DNA from: Haloarcula sp. CBA1129
GTDB lineage: Archaea > Halobacteriota > Halobacteria > Halobacteriales > Haloarculaceae
DNA length: 64,000 bases
NCBI RefSeq assembly: GCF_008729015.1
Contig: NZ_RKSM01000001.1
Span: 124,001 to 188,000 of the forward strand
Reading direction: 5' to 3'
How positions within the stretch are numbered: position 1 is the stretch's first letter; the number at the start of each line of letters is the position of its first letter. The notes beneath the pieces were generated by a model. The model did not search any database and was not told the DNA's origin. It worked only from the letters and a program-made list of their open reading frames with translations. This document shows, piece by piece, positions 9,358 to 16,680 of the stretch. Made by a program: the position numbers and the translations under genes.

Positions 9358-10143
9358 TTACGACAGGAAGGGGTCGAGGCCACGCGCCGGATAGCCGACA
9401 ATCGTGTCGACGCCGATGTCGCGGAGCCGTTCGGTTCGCTCGGCGACCGTCTCGACGGAGCCGACGAGCGCGTAGTCGCGGATAGCCTGTGTGAGCACGT
9501 CTCTGGCTCGGCCCGTCGCTTGGCTGTCAGTCGGCGCGCCCTCCGGCAGTGCGTTCCGGACCGGGCCGCGCCGAGCCGCGTAGTCGGCGACGGCATCGAG
9601 CATCGCGTCCTCGCTGTTCGAAAGCACAATCGGCGCGTAAACGGCAATCTCTCCCTCGAAATCGGCCGTTCGGAGCGCCCGAACGTCGCGGGCCGTCGTC
9701 CGGGAAAGGAGTTCGTACTGCGTGCCACCGACCGCCAGCGCGAGGCGCTCGATGCCCTCGGTGCCGACCCACGGGTCGGTGGCGTCGTCGACGGCCGCCC
9801 GTAACCGCGGTGCGACGGCCCGCGCTGCCTCGTCCTCCGAGAGATACGCGCTGTGGCCGGCAACCAGTACGTGTCCCGCACCTGCCGGCAGCGCGCCGAA
9901 CCCGCTGTCGTCGCCCAGCGGGTCGAAGCCGTCGGCCCGGACCGGCGTGGTGACTCGGACGTCGGCGGTCGATGCCAGCCGTTCGATAGTGTCCGTCTCC
10001 GGGACGTGGGCCGCCCCCTCGTAATCGATTGCAAGCGTCTCCACATCGAGGTCCGTCGCCCGCGACACGTCCACTTCTGTCGGCTTGAGCGCCACCGCGT
10101 CGATGCCGGCGGCCGCCAGTGTCGCACCGGTAAGCGTGGTCAT
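9358..10143 (-). CDS. Uncharacterised haloarchaeal protein with luciferase-like C-terminus (DUF7388-like)
   Basis: 261 residues from ATG 10143. The frame continues upstream, but those residues are the shadow of the Nudix gene. The N-terminus MTTLTGATLAAAGIDAVALKPTEVDV and the repeated alpha/beta pattern suggest a TIM-barrel-like fold. The C-terminal SVETVAERTERLRDIGVDTIVGYPARG resembles the last helix and strand of F420-dependent luciferase-like enzymes. I am not certain of the family. The stop codon abuts the start of the downstream FAD oxidoreductase, which hints at a shared pathway. Confidence 0.7.
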   Translation of the reverse strand: MTTLTGATLAAAGIDAVALKPTEVDVSRATDLDVETLAIDYEGAAHVPETDTIERLASTADVRVTTPVRADGFDPLGDDSGFGALPAGAGHVLVAGHSAYLSEDEAARAVAPRLRAAVDDATDPWVGTEGIERLALAVGGTQYELLSRTTARDVRALRTADFEGEIAVYAPIVLSNSEDAMLDAVADYAARRGPVRNALPEGAPTDSQATGRARDVLTQAIRDYALVGSVETVAERTERLRDIGVDTIVGYPARGLDPFLS

Positions 10144-10213
10144 CCAGTACACCACCAATGACGCCGGGTCGCAAAATCCTGTCGCTCTCGGCCCAACCGC
10201 AGCCGGCGCTGTG

Positions 10214-10834
10214 TCACTCGGCTTCGTCGCGCACGCTCGGCGGCAGGTCGTCGTCCGGTCCCATGTATCGGTCCGGCTCGGGTGGGATCCGCCAGTCGGT
10301 CGCGAGTTCGAGCAACTGGGTGAGCATCCGTGCTGTCGCGCCCCAGACGGTGTAGCCGTCGACGTAGAAGAAGTGGAGTCGAATCTCACCGTAGTGTGGG
10401 TGGTCGCGGTGCTCGGACTCGTAGTTGTTCAGGTCCGTCAGTTCCGACACCGGCAAGGTGACGATCTCCGCGACCTCCTCGTCCGAGGGCAGATAGTCGC
10501 GGTCCGGGATCCGCCCGACGAACGGGCGCACGGAGTAGCGGGTGATGGTCCGGATATCGTCAAGTCGGCCGACGACGTTGACCGCCAGTGGGTCGAGTCC
10601 GATCTCCTCGTTGGCCTCCCGGAGCGCCGTCCGAAGCAGGTCCTCGTCTTCGGGTTCGCGACCGCCGCCGGGGAACGACATCTGTCCGGGGTGGTCCGAC
10701 AGGTGGTCGGCGCGTTTCGTGAACAGTATCGCCTCGCCCTCGGGTCGCGTGACGACCGGAGCGATGACGGCCGCCTCCTGTGGCTCATCGTCTACGACGA
10801 CTGGCTCGTGAGCCGCGACCCGGTCAAACTGCAT
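10214..10834 (-). CDS. Nudix hydrolase (CoA pyrophosphatase-like)
   Basis: 206 residues. The Nudix box is complete: GGGREPEDEDLLRTALREAN followed by EEIGLD, matching Gx5Ex7REUxEExGU. It is preceded by FTKRADHLSDHPGQMSFPGG, which is typical of CoA-diphosphatase-type Nudix proteins. By family it hydrolyses a nucleoside diphosphate linked to another moiety, using Mg2+. The C-terminal HFFYVDGYTVWGATARML fits the same subfamily. It lies 70 bases upstream of the gene at 9358-10143 on the same strand. Confidence 0.9.
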   Translation of the reverse strand: MQFDRVAAHEPVVVDDEPQEAAVIAPVVTRPEGEAILFTKRADHLSDHPGQMSFPGGGREPEDEDLLRTALREANEEIGLDPLAVNVVGRLDDIRTITRYSVRPFVGRIPDRDYLPSDEEVAEIVTLPVSELTDLNNYESEHRDHPHYGEIRLHFFYVDGYTVWGATARMLTQLLELATDWRIPPEPDRYMGPDDDLPPSVRDEAE

Positions 10835-10992
10835 AGCAGATGGTAGGTGACCGAGCGTCTTAATTCGGGTGGCTCACTCCTGCGAACTACCCGTTTTAAT
10901 GGTGCAGAATACGGAACGCTGGACCGCTTCCCTCTGGGAGTTTGGAGCATGACTCCGATGAAACCGGACTGATTGTCGCCGTCACCAGTCGA

Positions 10993-11463
10993 TTACACGT
11001 CGTCGAGTCGGTCCCGAAGACCGTCCATCTCCACGTTCTCCCACGCTTCGATGTCGTAGCTCACGTCAAGCAGTGTCTCGACGCGGTCCTCGTCGCCGTT
11101 CTTGACGGCCATCACTGCATCCTCCCTGAAGCGGGACTTGACTGCCTCGATGACGGCGTCACGCGACATATCGCGGGTTGGCACGTCCATGATGTGCGGG
11201 AGGTCGGCCGCGCCGTCGGGCAGAGCCGGGAACGCGACCGGCCCGACGACCAGCAGCGTCTCGTCGGTGTCGGCGGCGTGGTCGTCGACGGCGACGAGGT
11301 GGTACGAATCGACAGCGGCGTCGATGGCCGCCGTGGTCGCGTCCGGGTCGGCGTCGACGGCCTGCTTGAAAGCGAGTTCGCCACAGGCGTCGATGAGTTC
11401 CGCTCTGGTGAGCGACCCGAAAAGGTCGACGACGCCAGCCAGCTCGTCCGGTGGCAGGTCCAT
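10993..11463 (-). CDS. Uncharacterised haloarchaeal protein (DUF7109-like)
   Basis: 156 residues from ATG 11463. The open frame extends much further upstream but only as a shadow of the MFS gene. The protein is small, acidic and soluble: MDLPPDELAGVVDLFGSLTRAEL at the N-terminus looks like a helical start, and a central sheet region (YHLVAVDD, LLVVGPVAFPALP) follows. No catalytic motif is visible. I believe it is a haloarchaea-specific family, DUF7109. It lies 32 bases downstream of the MFS transporter stop on the same strand. Confidence 0.72.
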   Translation of the reverse strand: MDLPPDELAGVVDLFGSLTRAELIDACGELAFKQAVDADPDATTAAIDAAVDSYHLVAVDDHAADTDETLLVVGPVAFPALPDGAADLPHIMDVPTRDMSRDAVIEAVKSRFREDAVMAVKNGDEDRVETLLDVSYDIEAWENVEMDGLRDRLDDV

Positions 11464-11495
11464 ACAGGTGACGCGGCACCGAGCGGCTTCAGCCT

Positions 11496-12692
11496 TTAGG
11501 CTCGGGCTGCGCTCGGCAGCCGGCCGTTGCGGTGCAACGACACCATCGTAACAAGGACGACGAGCAACGCGAGTCCCATGCCGCGAAGCAGCGTCGGAAA
11601 CGTGACGCCGGCGTCGAGCAGGCTCCCGACGAGTACACTTCCGGGAGCCTGCAGCAACATCATTCCCGCGCCGGAGGTGGCGTAGGCGCTCGCGCGGTGG
11701 CGGTCCGGGAGCGAACCGAGCAGGTATGCGTCCACCGCCGGGAAGATGCTGTGGATGACATAGCCGACGACGACGCTGAATACGGCTAGCGACCAGAATC
11801 CAGTCAGCGACGGGAGCACCAGTACGCAGCCGGTAAAGACCGCCAGAATCGTCAGGAGGTAGGGAATCGACGGGAGCCGGTCCGCTAGACGACCGCTGAC
11901 GTAGAAGGCCGGCACGCCGGCCCCGAACGCGAGCGACAGCAGCGTCCGGCCTGACCCCGCGGACAGCCCGACACTCGTGGCGTAGGTGACGTAGAAGTTG
12001 AACAGCCCGTTCCAGACCAATCCCGCGATGCCGATGGTGGCAATGCTGGTGACGATGATGTGCCACTGGGCACGCGCCGCGCCGAGGAGGTCGCGGTCTT
12101 CGCTCCCGGCGTCGGGGAGTTGAGAGCGTCTCGCGATGAGCGTGAAAACGACGGTTACCAGTCCCGCAGCGACGGCCAGCACTTGCAGCGCGGTGCGCCA
12201 CGTCCCGACGATGAGCACGAACGAAATGAGGGCTGGCGCGCCGACAGCGGCGAGCTGGGCGGCGACGCCGTGTTTCCCGAGCGCGCGGCCGGGTCGGTCC
12301 GGATACAGTTCGCTGACCAGCGTGTTCGCCGCGGTCAGGTAGATGCCGCTTGCAAGCCCCATTGTGAACGCGCCGACGAGTAACAGTGTCGGGTCGAACG
12401 CGAGCGCGGTGAACGTCGTCCCGAGCGTCAGCACGACGCCGGAGCCGAAGATGACCTTCGCCCGCGATATCCGGGTCAACAGGACGCCGGTCGGTAACCG
12501 AGGGAGGGCGCTCCCGGCCCACGCCATCGTTGCGAGCAGGCCCAGCGCTGCATCCGAGGCACCCGTTGTCGCCCGAATCGGCTCGATAAGTGGCGCAAAG
12601 ACGACTCTCGCGAGGTTGATGCAAAACACCATCCCCAACAGCGAGCCGAAGACGCGGCGACGAGACACGACCGGCGATACGTCGGAAAACAT
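11496..12692 (-). CDS. MFS transporter
   Basis: 399 residues from ATG 12692. About 12 membrane helices are visible. The loop after helix 2 carries LPRLPTGVLLTRISRAKVI, a variant of the MFS motif A. A likely central loop is LIARRSQLPDAGSEDRDLLG. Haloarchaeal homologues are simply called MFS transporters; substrate unknown. Transcription is divergent from the small zinc-finger gene at 12752, with 59 bases between starts. Confidence 0.86.
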   Translation of the reverse strand: MFSDVSPVVSRRRVFGSLLGMVFCINLARVVFAPLIEPIRATTGASDAALGLLATMAWAGSALPRLPTGVLLTRISRAKVIFGSGVVLTLGTTFTALAFDPTLLLVGAFTMGLASGIYLTAANTLVSELYPDRPGRALGKHGVAAQLAAVGAPALISFVLIVGTWRTALQVLAVAAGLVTVVFTLIARRSQLPDAGSEDRDLLGAARAQWHIIVTSIATIGIAGLVWNGLFNFYVTYATSVGLSAGSGRTLLSLAFGAGVPAFYVSGRLADRLPSIPYLLTILAVFTGCVLVLPSLTGFWSLAVFSVVVGYVIHSIFPAVDAYLLGSLPDRHRASAYATSGAGMMLLQAPGSVLVGSLLDAGVTFPTLLRGMGLALLVVLVTMVSLHRNGRLPSAARA

Positions 12693-12751
12693 GAACAACG
12701 TTCCGGAACGCCGCCACGGGGTTTTTACACGCGGGTAGCACACTGGCAGGT

Positions 12752-12922
12752 ATGGACTCAGTGAGGAAGGCCCTCCGGGCCGGCGACGTCGAGAAGGACA
12801 ACTACGGACGGCTCTCCTGTACCAGCTGTGACGAGCCGCTCGCGACGGAGAACGACCCGGACGAAGTCGGGAAAGTGCGCGTCTGCCCCGAGTGCGACGG
12901 TAAGTGGAAAGAGCTCAGCTAG
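12752..12922 (+). CDS. Small zinc-finger protein, HVO_0758 family
   Basis: 56 residues read directly from ATG 12752 to TAG 12922. Two CxxC knuckles (CTSC and CPEC) are set in an acidic, basic-flanked sequence, with MDSVRKALRAGDVEKDNYGR at the start and WKELS at the end. This matches the haloarchaeal family named after Haloferax volcanii HVO_0758. The role is unknown, although small two-CPXC proteins in Haloferax are often regulatory. The stop abuts the stop of the convergent aldo/keto reductase with no intervening base. Confidence 0.85.
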   Translation: MDSVRKALRAGDVEKDNYGRLSCTSCDEPLATENDPDEVGKVRVCPECDGKWKELS

Positions 12923-14008
12923 CTACTCGAAGACGGCGTCGAACGCGTCCGCACCGAGCGGTTCGTATCGGCCTGCATCGACGTTCTCCCGGGCGTGCTC
13001 GACCGAGCCCGTACCGACCAGCGAGCAGGTCACGCCCGGCGCGCTGCGGGCGAAGTTGATGGCGCGCTGTGCGCTCGTCTCGCCCGAGAGCTTCGCCGCT
13101 ACGTTGTCCGGGACCGCTGTGGCTAGCTGTCCCTGCATAATTGATGCACTGGTGAACACGTCAAGTCCGGCCTCGTGCGCGAACCACAGTGCCGACTGCG
13201 GCCCCTCCGCACCGTCGTGAGCCGCGACCGTGAACGCGTCGGCCATCGAGATGTTGAACGGCAACTGAATCGCACGGAGATGTGTCGCGGCGTTACCGAC
13301 CGTCTCTGCCGCCGCGCGAGCGCGCTCGACGACCTCGGGGAGCGAGAGGTAGCTGTCGTGGTCGGCGGGCACGCGGAACGCCTCCCACGTCGCGACGCCG
13401 TAATGCTTGATGTCGCCGGCTGCCGCGCGCTCCTCCAGTTGCTCGAAGGTCGCCTCTAACTGGTCGTACACTTCTTCGCGGGATTTCGATTGCAGTTGCG
13501 TCTCCGGATTGTGGACGTAGTAGAGGTCGATGCTGTCCAGATCGAGGTTCGTGAGCGAGCGGTCGAGCTGGTCGTCGATGTAGTCGGGCGCGATGCAGTG
13601 CTGGCCGGCAACGAGGTCGTCGCGGTCGACGATACCGGTGTCGAGATACTCCGACCGGACGAACGCGCCGGGGTCTGACGGTCGTGCCCCGTCAAATGGG
13701 ATGAAGCCACCCTTCGTCGCGACGGCGACCGCTTCGCGATCAACGTCGGCGTCCGCGACGGCGTCACCGACGACGCGCTCGGAGCGCTGGTGGCGATAGT
13801 TTATCGCCGTGTCCACGACGTTGACACCGGATTCGAGCGCCGTGACGATGGCATCGTGGTAGCTCGCGTCCCGCTCGTCGGTCGGGTCACCGAGATACGT
13901 GCCGATGCCGATGCTGGAGACGACGCCGTCCCCGAACCGCCGGTAAAAGGTGCGCGCGAACTCGTCGTGGTCGTCCCGGTACGCCCATGTCGCCTCCCGT
14001 GTGGCCAT
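12923..14008 (-). CDS. Aldo/keto reductase
   Basis: 361 residues from ATG 14008, where the family's N-terminus (MATREATWAYRDDH) begins. The TIM-barrel signatures are SSIGIGTYLGDP, NVVDTAINYRHQRSE (active-site Asp and Tyr), VAVATKGGFIP (Lys) and SIDLYYVHNPE (His). It should reduce an aldehyde or ketone with NADPH. The C-terminal ARSAPGVTCSLVGTGSVEHARENV is the cofactor-binding end of the barrel. Substrate unknown. Confidence 0.9.
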   Translation of the reverse strand: MATREATWAYRDDHDEFARTFYRRFGDGVVSSIGIGTYLGDPTDERDASYHDAIVTALESGVNVVDTAINYRHQRSERVVGDAVADADVDREAVAVATKGGFIPFDGARPSDPGAFVRSEYLDTGIVDRDDLVAGQHCIAPDYIDDQLDRSLTNLDLDSIDLYYVHNPETQLQSKSREEVYDQLEATFEQLEERAAAGDIKHYGVATWEAFRVPADHDSYLSLPEVVERARAAAETVGNAATHLRAIQLPFNISMADAFTVAAHDGAEGPQSALWFAHEAGLDVFTSASIMQGQLATAVPDNVAAKLSGETSAQRAINFARSAPGVTCSLVGTGSVEHARENVDAGRYEPLGADAFDAVFE

Positions 14009-14080
14009 ACCGGCTGTTGGTCGGGCAGCGACAAAAGAACAGAGATTCACCCTGTTCGCCGACCGCACACAAGTCGCCCG

Positions 14081-15265
14081 TTACAGTTCGCCGCTCATCG
14101 CGTCGAACACTCGCTCGCGGAAGTCTTCGCGGGAGACGCCGTCGCTGGGTCCGAGGCCGGCCATGTGCTCGACCGGTACCTTGCCGCCGCCCATCCGAGC
14201 GTGGCCACCGCCCTCGGCCATCGGGATCTCATCGACGACGGCTTCTATCGCCCGGCCGATATGGACGCGGTCGTCCCGCGAGCGCCCGGCGATGCGCATG
14301 GTCCCCTGCTTTTCGCCGACGACAACGACCGCCGAGACGCCCTCTAACGTCTCCAGTTCGTCCGCTGCTTGCGGAATCGCATCCGTGTTGGAGAGCTCGC
14401 CCACGTCGCTGAACGCGTAGGGCGCTCGTACCTCTCGGTTCCCGATGGCCCGGGACTTCACGTCGAGTACTTCCGCGTCGACCTGCGGGTTCGCGATGCG
14501 GTTGAGCAGGTCGCTGTCCATTCCATCGTAGAGGAACGCAGCAGCCGCGAAGTCCTCGGACTGACAGCCGTTTGTCAGCGACCGAGTATCTGATTGGATC
14601 CCGTACATCAGCCCCGTGGCCAGCGCACAGGGAATTGTCTCTGCCGGTGCCGCGTCGATATCAATACTCCCGTTCCCCTGTGTGTCGCTGAACTCGAATT
14701 CTAACTGATTGAAGTAGCTCGCGAAGATGGTCGCACAGGCCCCGTAGTCGGACCGGATGTCGGTGAACTCGTTGCCACTACCGTTGCCGGGATGATGGTC
14801 GATGACGGCAACCGGCTCGACCTCCTCGGCACCGGGGAAGCCGCGTGCCGTGTTGTGGTCGACGAGGACGACCGCCTCTTCGTCGATGTCCTCGACAGTT
14901 TCGATGTGGTCGAAATCAAGATCAAGCACCGTCTGAAAGGCCCGGTTCTCCGGGCGACGTATCTCTCCGGGGTACAGCAGGGACGCTGACGTATCGGTGC
15001 CGGCGACGAGCTGGTTGACGGCCAGCGCGGACGCCATCGCATCTGGGTCCGGGTTCGGGTGCATCAACACTGCAATTCGGTCGTAGCCGGTCAGCGTCCG
15101 ACGTAATCGCTCGCCCGGCGTTCGGCTGAGATACCGACGCAACCAGATGCCGGTACCGAGGAGAGCAAACAGGACCACAGCGACACCAGCGACCAGCAGG
15201 GGGTTCTCGCTAGCGAACGCCGCGGCGGCGTCGATCTGCAGTCCGCCGGCGGCAACGCGTGTCAT
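14081..15265 (-). CDS. DHH-family phosphoesterase with N-terminal membrane segment
   Basis: 394 residues. Residues 18-42 form one hydrophobic helix (LLVAGVAVVLFALLGTGIWL), so the enzyme is membrane-anchored. The catalytic domain shows the DHH family metal sites: HPNPDPDAMASALA, VVLVDHNTARGFPG and AVIDHHPG. A DHHA1 domain follows, ending in GGGHARMGGGKV. Related enzymes cleave pAp or short oligonucleotides (NrnA-like) or cyclic dinucleotides (GdpP-like). The membrane anchor recalls GdpP, but no PAS or GGDEF domain is present, so the substrate is open. Confidence 0.86.
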   Translation of the reverse strand: MTRVAAGGLQIDAAAAFASENPLLVAGVAVVLFALLGTGIWLRRYLSRTPGERLRRTLTGYDRIAVLMHPNPDPDAMASALAVNQLVAGTDTSASLLYPGEIRRPENRAFQTVLDLDFDHIETVEDIDEEAVVLVDHNTARGFPGAEEVEPVAVIDHHPGNGSGNEFTDIRSDYGACATIFASYFNQLEFEFSDTQGNGSIDIDAAPAETIPCALATGLMYGIQSDTRSLTNGCQSEDFAAAAFLYDGMDSDLLNRIANPQVDAEVLDVKSRAIGNREVRAPYAFSDVGELSNTDAIPQAADELETLEGVSAVVVVGEKQGTMRIAGRSRDDRVHIGRAIEAVVDEIPMAEGGGHARMGGGKVPVEHMAGLGPSDGVSREDFRERVFDAMSGEL

Positions 15266-15314
15266 ACCACGCTGTTCGCCAGCCTATCAGTAATAAAGTT
15301 CGCCCCCGTTACAG

Positions 15315-16205
15315 CTAATTTTGCCGGTTTTCACGGATGGCGTCGCGATATCCTTCCCGGAAGGTCGGGTACTCGAATTCGTAGCCCAGTTCCCGGAGTC
15401 GGTCGTTTGAGCATCGCTTGCTCGTCTGGATACGACGCTTCGCCGTCTCCGAGAGGCTGTCGTCGGCGAGCCGTTCCTCGGTCGTCTGTTTCGGTGGGAA
15501 CGGGACGTCGCACTGCTCGGCCAGCCAGTCGGCGAACGCCCATTTCTCGACGGGCTCGTCATCGACGACTAGCACCACCTCGTCGCGGTGGGCCTCCGTC
15601 AAGACGTGTTGCACAGCACCGGCCGCGTCATCACGGTGAACCATGTTCAGGTAGCCGGCCGTTACCGGCCCCTCCAGATACCGCTCCAGTCGGTAGCGAC
15701 CCGGACCGTACAAGCCGGCGAAGCGGGCGACTGTGCCGTGGCCGCCGTGTTCCACCGGGCGCTCGCGAGCGATCCGCTCCGCTTCGGCTAACACTTCGGT
15801 CTTTTCGGTCTGTGGGTCAAGCGGCGTCTCCTCGTCGACCCACGCGCCGTCGTGGTCGCCGTACACGCCGGTACTAGAGGTGTACACCAGCCGCTCGGGC
15901 GGGTCGGCCCGCGACCAGAAGTGGTCGATAGCCGTTCGAAGCCCTTCGACGTACACTTCTCGGGCGGCCTCAGCACCCCTGCCGCCGGAGCTCGCGGCGA
16001 AGACGAGCCAGTCGGCGTCCGGCACCGCAGACAGCGACTCGGGGTCGGTCACGTCGGCCCGGACTGCCTCGAATCCGGCGTCCTCGATAGCCGCGATACC
16101 GTCGTCGGACCGGCGGACACCCACGACCGCGTGGTTGTCCTGCAACTGTCGCCCGAGTTCGAGGCCGACGTACCCACATCCCAAGATTACGACGCGTTTC
16201 GTCAC
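15315..16205 (-). CDS. NAD-dependent epimerase/dehydratase-like SDR protein
   Basis: 296 residues with a GTG start at 16205, overlapping the stop of the upstream gene by four bases (GTGA). The Rossmann motif VVILGCGYVGLELG is close to the atypical extended SDR group that includes YeeZ-like proteins. YTSSTGVYGDHDG carries the active-site serine and tyrosine region. The terminus DRLRELGYEFEYPTFREGYRDAI fits the same group. The likely role is nucleotide-sugar or related oxidoreduction, substrate unknown. Confidence 0.85.
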   Translation of the reverse strand: MTKRVVILGCGYVGLELGRQLQDNHAVVGVRRSDDGIAAIEDAGFEAVRADVTDPESLSAVPDADWLVFAASSGGRGAEAAREVYVEGLRTAIDHFWSRADPPERLVYTSSTGVYGDHDGAWVDEETPLDPQTEKTEVLAEAERIARERPVEHGGHGTVARFAGLYGPGRYRLERYLEGPVTAGYLNMVHRDDAAGAVQHVLTEAHRDEVVLVVDDEPVEKWAFADWLAEQCDVPFPPKQTTEERLADDSLSETAKRRIQTSKRCSNDRLRELGYEFEYPTFREGYRDAIRENRQN

Positions 16206-16630
16206 CGCTTTTCACCCTCGATGTAGCTGTGCAGGAGGGCGTACTCCGCCAGTGTCACCGGGAACCGGCCTTCGATCTTCTGCTGGATCTCCTTCGGTTC
16301 CAGTTCGTCGTCGATGCCGGAGGCCAGCGATTCCACGTCCATCACGGCCGTCGTCATCCCCATCAGAAGGATGTCTTGGGCTTCGGCCTGCAGTGCGTCG
16401 GCGTCCGGTCGGTCCGGTCCGGTCGCCAATACAGCGACCGCTTCGTCGAGTGTCCGGTCGGCGACATCGCCGTCGGCGAACGCTGTCACCGTCGTTTGAT
16501 CGAGACCGGTCTCGGCGACGACCGCTTCGACGCCGACTGTCTCGACTGTCTCGGCTAACACGGTGCTGTAGGCCGCCAGTAACTCATCGGAGGACTGCTC
16601 GCCCGCATCCGGAAACTCGCCTCGAAGCAT
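16202..16630 (-). CDS. Uncharacterised haloarchaeal protein (DUF5791-like)
   Basis: 142 residues from ATG 16630. The N-terminal segment MLRGEFPDAGEQSSDELLAA matches my memory of a haloarchaeal family called DUF5791. A helical centre (GLDQTTVTAFADGDVADRTLDEAVAVL) could be a small HTH-like unit, and the C-terminus EGRFPVTLAEYALLHSYIEG is conserved-looking. No enzyme motif is seen. Four-base overlap with the epimerase-like gene shows coupling. Confidence 0.68.
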   Translation of the reverse strand: MLRGEFPDAGEQSSDELLAAYSTVLAETVETVGVEAVVAETGLDQTTVTAFADGDVADRTLDEAVAVLATGPDRPDADALQAEAQDILLMGMTTAVMDVESLASGIDDELEPKEIQQKIEGRFPVTLAEYALLHSYIEGEKR

Positions 16631-16680
16631 GGGAAACGGTATGGCCCCGGGGTATTTTACTTCGGTTATGCGGCCCGGGC

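Noticed and set aside
8341-9804. A 487-codon plus-strand frame opposite the FAD oxidoreductase.
   Set aside because: Antisense shadow typical of high-GC DNA, Arg/Val/Gly-rich, no motif.
10993-12801. A single 602-codon minus-strand frame.
   Set aside because: Its 5' two-thirds is an Arg-rich shadow of the MFS gene in another frame. Only the last 156 codons are a real protein.
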